From Gp6-AA40 sp035492455 (GTDB lineage Bacteria > Acidobacteriota > Vicinamibacteria > Vicinamibacterales > UBA2999): DNA of 64,000 nucleotides. Positions 59,039 through 64,000 of this stretch are shown here, one piece after another. Every line of letters begins with the position of its first letter. Within the stretch, counting starts at the first letter, position 1. The position numbers and the translations under genes are program-made. The notes under the pieces were generated by a model. That model was not told the origin of the DNA. It saw only the letters and a list, made by a program, of their open reading frames with translations, and searched no databases. The stretch spans positions 39,617 through 103,616 of the forward strand of contig DATJJE010000036.1 in assembly GCA_035492455.1 (NCBI GenBank), written 5' to 3'.

Positions 59039-61462
59039 TTATCGGACGGTCACCGCCGGCACTGGCGATACCTGCAGCGACGCCGCCGAGCCGCCCGGCG
59101 CTGTCGCCGTCCCCGTAATGGCAAGGTTTGCGGATCCGCCGCCAACAGCATCGAACACCACCGCTGCGAGCAGCCCCGTCCCGGCAACGCCGGTCGCATC
59201 GCCGGTTCTCACGATGGCAATATCAATCCGGCCGATAGAGGCATCCACCATCTGAGTGAATGTCGCCTGCGCTCCGCCCGCGCGCATGAAGCTCCCTTCC
59301 TGAACTGCGCGCACGCGGAGAGCCGCCGGGTTGAAGGTCATCGTCAGCGACATCCCGGACAGCCTTGACGCGTTGGTCGCCGAGATCGCAACCGTGTACG
59401 GACCCGCGCCGACGCGGAAATCGGTGCCAGGCGGCGTCACGATCAGCTGCGCGCCAGCCGGAGCAACAGCAGGCGCGGACGCCGACGGTGTGGGCGCGGC
59501 GGTTACAGCCGTCGTGCCGGGAATGGGCGAGCTTCCCGGAGGAACAATCGACACTCCCGGCGCGGCATTAGCAGCACCGCCAGGAGGCGCATTCGGCGCC
59601 CCCGGTTGCACGGGCGCAGGTGCCGGCGCCGGTGCAGGCTGCGCGGGCGTTACAGCACCAGGAGCGGCGGGTGCCGCCGGCGCGCCAGGCGCCGGTTCGG
59701 CTGGTGCAGCGATCAACGGTGGTGGTCCGTTGAGCCCGAGGTTCTGCTGCGTACCGATGAAGATCGGGCTGAGATCGCTTGCGGTGATCTCCTGCGTGCG
59801 CACGATGCGCGGCGTCAGCAGCATCACGATGTCGGTGGTGCGGATGTCGGTGTCGTTCGACGCAAACAGCTTGTTCACGATCGGAAGACGCAGGACACCA
59901 GGGACCCCACGCAGCGTTCTCCGCTCGTCTTCTCGCAAGAGGCCGGCAAGCAGATTTGCTTCGCCGTCACGCAGCCGCAGCCTCGTGACCACCTTGCGCG
60001 TGCCAAACGAGGGCAGGTTCGAGCCAGCAACGTTCACATCTACGCCCTTCGTGCTGTTCTCCACGGAGAGGTCGAGAATAACGTCGCCTTCGATCGTCAC
60101 ACGCGGGGTCATTTCCACCACGATGCCGACCGTGCGGTAGTTGAACGAGGTCAGTGGATTCGTGTTGGCGCCGCCGGTGGCAAGGGGCGTGAACACCGTC
60201 GAGGGGATGGGAATGTCGTCGCCGAGGTTGAGCGTGATCTTCTGCCCTTCCGCGCCGCGCAGCTGCGGCTTGGCAACGAGCTTCGTGTCCGAGTCGGTCT
60301 CCAGGAAACGAATGACTGCCGACGGCACGGCCAGGTAGAAGTCGGCCGTGGAAACGCCCCTCGTGACGGTGTTCAGATTGAACGAGGGGGTCGTGTTCAA
60401 CGTCGCCGTCGGAGTGGTGCCGCCCGTCGTGCCGCGTGGGTCGGACTCGGGGGAGAAGATAGCGTTGATCTGGTAATTCGACAGATCGAGACCGAACTGC
60501 TTGGCCCGCTCGCGGCTGACCTCGAGGATCTGCACGTCGATGACGATCTCGGCGCGCGGCTTGTCGTTCGACTCGATCATCTTTTCGATAATCGCCGCCA
60601 CAGCGGTCGTCGCGCGGATCGTGATCGTGTTGTTCGTCTTGTTCGGCGCGATCATCGGCTGCACTGCCATGGCGGGCACACGGATGATCTGGTTGATTAT
60701 CTGCGCCAGTTCCGTGGCATCGGCATGCGACACGTAGAAGGTGCGTATGACCTGCTCTTCGTAGTTGGCACGCTTCTGCGCGGTGTCGGGAATCACCATG
60801 ATGGTGTTCTGGTTCAACACCTTGTAGAAGAGCTGATTGGCCGAGAGGATCTGATTAAGCGCCTGGTCGAGCGTCACACCGGTCAGCAGCACCGTGTAGG
60901 CGCGATCCTGATAGTCGCGGTCGTAGGTGATGTTGATGCCCGTGATGTTGGCGATGGTGTTGAGGATGTCGCGGATGCTCGTGTTGTTGAACCGGATTTC
61001 GGGCAGCACTTCGTTGAGCTTGATCAGCGGCGGCGGTCCGGCCTGCCGCGCCTGCTCCCGCAGCTGCGCAATGTTGTTCGCCGGACGCGATTCGTACTGC
61101 TCGCGAATGCGCCGCTCAATCTCCATGACCTTGGCCGCGAGCTGACGGTTCGGCGGATCGAAATCGCTGGCACGCCGGTATTCACGCAGCGCCTCTTCCA
61201 GCTCGCCGCGCGCCTCGGCAAGCTGCGCCTGATTGAGATGCTGGTGCGACGCGTTGATCATCGCCCGCTCCAGCGCGATCTTGTAGTCGCTGCGCTCCGG
61301 CGATTGTTGCACCGCGCGCCGGTAGTACTCGACGGCGGCGTCCCAGTCGCCCTGCCGCGCCGAGTTTTCCGCGCGGTTGTAGGAACGTGACGCTCCGCAC
61401 CCCGCCGCGGCCAGCGCCAGCGCCATCACGACGATCAACTTCATCCGGTGTACACGCATCAT
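59039..61462 (-). CDS. Secretin (PilQ/GspD family) with C-terminal cohesin-like domain
   Basis: 807 aa. Lipobox AAAGC (Cys22); TPR-type helices about 30-115; STN/N0-type domain with RFNNTSIRDILNTIANITGINITYDRDY; N-domain (IRTFYVSHADATELAQIINQII); secretin barrel from about 315 to 560 (VDVQILEVSRERAKQFGLDL, VVEMTPRVTIEGDVILDLSVE, VPGVLRLPIVNKLF, TDIVMLLTPRIVRT). A Pro/Ala/Gly linker (about 575-680) leads to a cohesin-like beta-sandwich (FRVGAGPYTVAISATNASRLSGMSLTMTF is its start region). It forms the outer-membrane channel for the pseudopilus. ATGA overlap with pilP. Confidence 0.88.
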   Translation of the reverse strand: MMRVHRMKLIVVMALALAAAGCGASRSYNRAENSARQGDWDAAVEYYRRAVQQSPERSDYKIALERAMINASHQHLNQAQLAEARGELEEALREYRRASDFDPPNRQLAAKVMEIERRIREQYESRPANNIAQLREQARQAGPPPLIKLNEVLPEIRFNNTSIRDILNTIANITGINITYDRDYQDRAYTVLLTGVTLDQALNQILSANQLFYKVLNQNTIMVIPDTAQKRANYEEQVIRTFYVSHADATELAQIINQIIRVPAMAVQPMIAPNKTNNTITIRATTAVAAIIEKMIESNDKPRAEIVIDVQILEVSRERAKQFGLDLSNYQINAIFSPESDPRGTTGGTTPTATLNTTPSFNLNTVTRGVSTADFYLAVPSAVIRFLETDSDTKLVAKPQLRGAEGQKITLNLGDDIPIPSTVFTPLATGGANTNPLTSFNYRTVGIVVEMTPRVTIEGDVILDLSVENSTKGVDVNVAGSNLPSFGTRKVVTRLRLRDGEANLLAGLLREDERRTLRGVPGVLRLPIVNKLFASNDTDIRTTDIVMLLTPRIVRTQEITASDLSPIFIGTQQNLGLNGPPPLIAAPAEPAPGAPAAPAAPGAVTPAQPAPAPAPAPVQPGAPNAPPGGAANAAPGVSIVPPGSSPIPGTTAVTAAPTPSASAPAVAPAGAQLIVTPPGTDFRVGAGPYTVAISATNASRLSGMSLTMTFNPAALRVRAVQEGSFMRAGGAQATFTQMVDASIGRIDIAIVRTGDATGVAGTGLLAAVVFDAVGGGSANLAITGTATAPGGSAASLQVSPVPAVTVR

Positions 61463-62007
61463 TGTCCCGAGAGCCGAATCGTCTGACGGCCGCGTCCGTC
61501 GAGATACGCAAGATCGGCCGATTCGACGCCGATTTTCAGCAGGCGGTAACGGCCATCGATGATATCGCCTTCCTTCCCGTTGACGATGTCACCGCCGCTG
61601 TCTCTGAACACCGCGACGCGCCCCTGCGCTGTATCGAGCACGCCGATGTACTTCAGCGCAATCGGCGGCGGCGGCGGCGGTCCCTGCGGCACTGGCGGCG
61701 CGATCACGATCGGCGGGCGCACGACAGCCTGCGGCCGCGGCGCGGGCGGCGGCGCCTTTGGCTTGAACTGAAACGGATTTCGTGTCGACGGCTCGAGCTC
61801 GCTTGGCGCCGCCTTGAGGAGCTCCAGCTTTACGTCCGCAACCGCACTCGTCCCCTGGTTCGCTGCTCGCGCCGGTGTCCGTCGAGCATTTGACGGCGCC
61901 GCCGCGGTTCCGGTCGGGTTGCTCGACCGCCGCGCCATTTCCACGCCGCCAACCGTAGCGCCGATCGCAAGAAGCGCCAGCAGTTGCCGCGAGATGAGAA
62001 ACTTCAT
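61459..62007 (-). CDS. pilP: PilP/GspC-like inner-membrane protein
   Basis: 182 aa with an N-terminal hydrophobic segment (LLALLAIGATVGGVEM), a Pro-rich middle (about 85-115) and a small beta domain, ALKYIGVLDTAQGRVAVFRD to GDIIDGRYRLLKIG, resembling the PilP/GspC homology region that contacts the secretin. Overlaps with both neighbours by four bases. Confidence 0.78.
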   Translation of the reverse strand: MKFLISRQLLALLAIGATVGGVEMARRSSNPTGTAAAPSNARRTPARAANQGTSAVADVKLELLKAAPSELEPSTRNPFQFKPKAPPPAPRPQAVVRPPIVIAPPVPQGPPPPPPIALKYIGVLDTAQGRVAVFRDSGGDIVNGKEGDIIDGRYRLLKIGVESADLAYLDGRGRQTIRLSGQ

Positions 62008-62606
62008 TGCGCGCCGTCTCGCGTGGCGCCGGTGTCGCGGTAGTACGTCGAGAGGTGCAGCGTGACGCCGAGCGGGCCGCCGTTGGCGCCCTGGCCAAGC
62101 TCGATGTTGTCGACGACAACAAACTCCGGCGCGGTTTCGAGCTGATGAATGAACGCCCGCACGTTGGCGTAGCTCCCTTCGAGCGCCATGTCGATCTTTA
62201 ATTGCGCGAGCGTGCCGTCGTGCGGTGGGAGCGATTCGAACGTTGCGCGGAGAAACTTCAGGTTGGATTCACGGGCCAGCTGCGCCAGGCGGAGATGCGT
62301 CAGCCGCCGCGCACCGGCCAGATTCGCGGGCAACACATCGTTGTAGAACGTCGCCAGTTCGGTGGCCGCGCGATCCTTGCCCGTCAGAGTGCCGTTGGCC
62401 TGCGCGAACTCACGCTGCGCACCGCGCAGCTGATCCTCCGCCGTGCGATCGCGCTGCTCGATGTTGGCCACCCGCTGACTGAGCGGATAGACCACCGCCG
62501 CGTAGATCACGATATTCACGCCCAGGGCTATCGCGAGCGGCAGGACGACGCGCCGGTGTTCGCGAATCACGCGCTGAAAGAGCGGTCCCCCGACCTCGTC
62601 AGCCAC
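62004..62606 (-). CDS. pilO: Type IV pilus assembly protein PilO
   Basis: 200 aa: cytoplasmic N-terminus, one membrane helix (VVLPLAIALGVNIVIYAAVVYPL, about 20-42), coiled coil, then the ferredoxin-like domain (LTHLRLAQLARESNLKFLRATFE, DMALEGSYANVRAFIHQLE). Pairs with PilN to form the inner-membrane alignment complex. Confidence 0.88.
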   Translation of the reverse strand: MADEVGGPLFQRVIREHRRVVLPLAIALGVNIVIYAAVVYPLSQRVANIEQRDRTAEDQLRGAQREFAQANGTLTGKDRAATELATFYNDVLPANLAGARRLTHLRLAQLARESNLKFLRATFESLPPHDGTLAQLKIDMALEGSYANVRAFIHQLETAPEFVVVDNIELGQGANGGPLGVTLHLSTYYRDTGATRDGAQ

Positions 62607-63168
62607 GGGGCTCCTCCGGACGGATGTAGCTGCCGCGGATCACGGCCTTCAGTAAGCCGTCATCATCCGTGGCTTCCGTCGGCGTGATCAGATCGCGGAA
62701 GCTGCCGGTCTTTTCAAGCGCTTCGATGAACTGATCGACATCTTCCGAGCGCCGCGCTTCGACGGCGATCTGGATGATGAACTCCCCTTCCTTGGTGAGC
62801 GTCGGATCGACAGCGGTGATTCGCACGTCGTCGGGAAGGGTCTGTTCGAGCTGATCGAACAGCTCGCTCCACGAGAACGCGCGCTGATCGATGATGCCGT
62901 TCGCTTCGCGTGCGGCGTTGGCGACGCTCTCGAGCTCTTTGGCGTTGATCTGGGCGCGGATACGCGCCGCTTCGCGGCGCAGTCTTGCGGCTTCACGTTC
63001 GGATTCGGCGGCGTGAGCGCCCAGCGTCCGCTGGCTGGCATTCAGGCGGATAAGCTCGCCGATATTGAACGCCGTGATGGCGACCACAAGAACCAGCACC
63101 AGTCCGAGCACCAGCTGCACGGCGCGCTCGTTGTAGAAGGGACGGGTCGCGAGATTGGTCCGAAGCAT
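62599..63168 (-). CDS. pilN: Type IV pilus assembly protein PilN
   Basis: 189 aa: the conserved NLATRPFYNER near the start, which in PilN-type proteins contacts PilM, one membrane helix (LVLGLVLVLVVAITAFNIGEL), a coiled coil (SEREAARLRREAARIRAQI) and a ferredoxin-like domain (ELFDQLEQTLPDDVRITAVDPTL). Start directly follows pilM. Confidence 0.88.
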   Translation of the reverse strand: MLRTNLATRPFYNERAVQLVLGLVLVLVVAITAFNIGELIRLNASQRTLGAHAAESEREAARLRREAARIRAQINAKELESVANAAREANGIIDQRAFSWSELFDQLEQTLPDDVRITAVDPTLTKEGEFIIQIAVEARRSEDVDQFIEALEKTGSFRDLITPTEATDDDGLLKAVIRGSYIRPEEPRG

Positions 63169-64000
63169 CAGGCCGCCGCCGATTCCTTCCGCGTGCGCAC
63201 GGCCATGCCGACCAGCGGGCTCAGGATGTCCATGACGTCCGGGGTGATTTTGATGCGATCCGTCAGCGCGGCTGCCTGCGTCGCGTCAATCGGTTCCACC
63301 TCGACGCCGAGCCGCTCCTCGAGACTGCGCCGCGCGGTCTCGAGCGCACCAGGCACCCGGCCGCCGCCGCCGAGCAGCACGCGCGAGAACCGTTCGCCCG
63401 ACAACCGATCCTGGTAATACATCGCCGTCTGATGTACCAGGTCCGCGATGGTGGCCTCGTCGCCCTCGGGCCGATTGCGGAAGAAGATCACGTGCTCGCC
63501 GCGCATGATGACGATCGACGTGTAATCGGGACGCATGTGGACGACCAGCCAGTCAACGGAGGGCACCGGCGCGGTGCCGAGAAACAGATTCACGACGCTG
63601 AGCGTCGCAAGATCGACAAGCCCGGCGTAGATCTTCAGGTCCTCGCAAATCCCTTCGTATTCGGCAATCACGTCACGGCGGGCGGTCAACACGACGAACT
63701 CGGCGCCGCCAGCGGTGCTGCGCGCCGCCGGCGCGTAGGTGACCACCGCTTCTTCGATTGGAAATGGCGCGGCCTTCTTCACCTGCCATCGAACGAGCTG
63801 ATCCAGATCCTCGCGCCGCGCCGGCAGGGTGTCGAATCGGACGAGGGAGACCTTCGCCGCCAGGTCCGGGATCACCAGCGCGACACGCCGAGGTCGGATG
63901 CCGCCGCGATCGAGCGCGGTGCGCAATGCGGCAACCACCGCCGCGCGGTTGTGGATGTTCGATGCCGTCAGGGATGGCGTCACTGCCCCTGCGGGAAGCG
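63168..64000 (-). CDS. pilM: Type IV pilus assembly protein PilM, partial
   Basis: Actin-like (FtsA-fold) cytoplasmic ATP-binding protein. The visible 277 residues lack the N-terminus, which lies beyond the right edge; codons LPAGA before an in-frame GTG at 63983 still match the family. Features include RRVALVIPDLAAKVSLVRFDTLPARREDLDQLVRWQVKKAAPFP, VDLATLSVVNLFLG and VLLGGGGRVPG. First visible gene of the pilMNOP-secretin operon. Confidence 0.88.
   Translation of the reverse strand, partial: LPAGAVTPSLTASNIHNRAAVVAALRTALDRGGIRPRRVALVIPDLAAKVSLVRFDTLPARREDLDQLVRWQVKKAAPFPIEEAVVTYAPAARSTAGGAEFVVLTARRDVIAEYEGICEDLKIYAGLVDLATLSVVNLFLGTAPVPSVDWLVVHMRPDYTSIVIMRGEHVIFFRNRPEGDEATIADLVHQTAMYYQDRLSGERFSRVLLGGGGRVPGALETARRSLEERLGVEVEPIDATQAAALTDRIKITPDVMDILSPLVGMAVRTRKESAAA

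Noticed and set aside
1..64000. tRNA or rRNA genes
   Set aside because: No tRNA cloverleaf with GGTTCRANNCC T-arm or rRNA segment was noticed, and coding genes occupy almost all the sequence. A covariance-model scan would settle small RNAs.

Overview
The window is GC-rich, gene-dense DNA from a diderm (outer-membrane) bacterium. It carries LPS transport genes, a full Tol-Pal envelope system, a secretin with pilin-like proteins, phosphatidylethanolamine synthesis genes and many core chromosomal genes, so it is chromosomal rather than plasmid or phage. The TonB/TolA protein with a Cys-Cys C-terminal domain, the secretin ending in a cohesin-like domain, the exported versions of enzymes that are usually cytosolic and the repeat style all point to Acidobacteriota, perhaps Vicinamibacteria. 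That assignment is inference; there is no rRNA gene here to confirm it. I see no tRNA, rRNA, CRISPR array, insertion sequence or prophage.

Layout. 1-4.7 kb: partial exported fumarylacetoacetate-hydrolase-like protein, exported methyltransferase, then tsaB-rimI-ydcH-psd-pssA. 4.7-12.2 kb: very large NtrY-like sensor kinase, membrane protein, PLP aminotransferase, BamB-like propeller. 12.2-20.1 kb: guaA-dnaE-accA-recJ. 20.3-30.1 kb: a fused lptC-lptA, lptB, rpoN, hpf, then a complete regulatory phosphotransferase set (hprK, rapZ, EIIA-Man, HPr, EI) and a cupin. 30.1-36.6 kb: exported aldolase-like protein, ssb, and the tolQ-tolR-tolA-tolB-pal-cpoB operon on the minus strand behind a good promoter. 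36.7-42 kb: recN-miaB-bifunctional nuclease-parA-parB. 42-50.6 kb: GH57 enzyme, fused lptF-lptG, a BNR-propeller/MoaD-like/PHP/xerD minus-strand run. 50.7-55.5 kb: amino-sugar and peptidoglycan-recycling cluster (murQ, nagB, nagK, GHL10, beta-lactamase-fold hydrolase). 55.5-64 kb: minus-strand operon pilM-pilN-pilO-pilP-secretin-pseudopilins-Ig/PKD lipoprotein-pilin-like protein, running off the right end.

The most unusual content is not a gene but two families of short dispersed repeats. One consists of tandem 7-bp units whose sequence differs from locus to locus while the period stays at 7, often arranged as two inverted arms. These arrays sit at gene junctions or inside reading frames, and contain the start codons of hprK and dnaE, the ssb stop codon, the C-terminal codons of tsaB and recN, a linker of the sensor kinase and the leader of a pilin. 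The other consists of roughly 20-bp near-perfect palindromes with 2-nt loops, often flanked by GTAG/CTAC. They lie at 3' ends of genes and supply stop codons or C-terminal tails. Other points of interest are the two Lpt fusions, the secretin-cohesin fusion and the MoaD-like protein ending in GGQQ paired with a BNR propeller.

Many genes overlap by ATGA/GTGA/TGATG junctions, which implies translational coupling. GTG and TTG starts are frequent. No gene-free stretch exceeds 300 bases; the longest are 20063-20297 and 40204-40405, and both are made largely of repeats.
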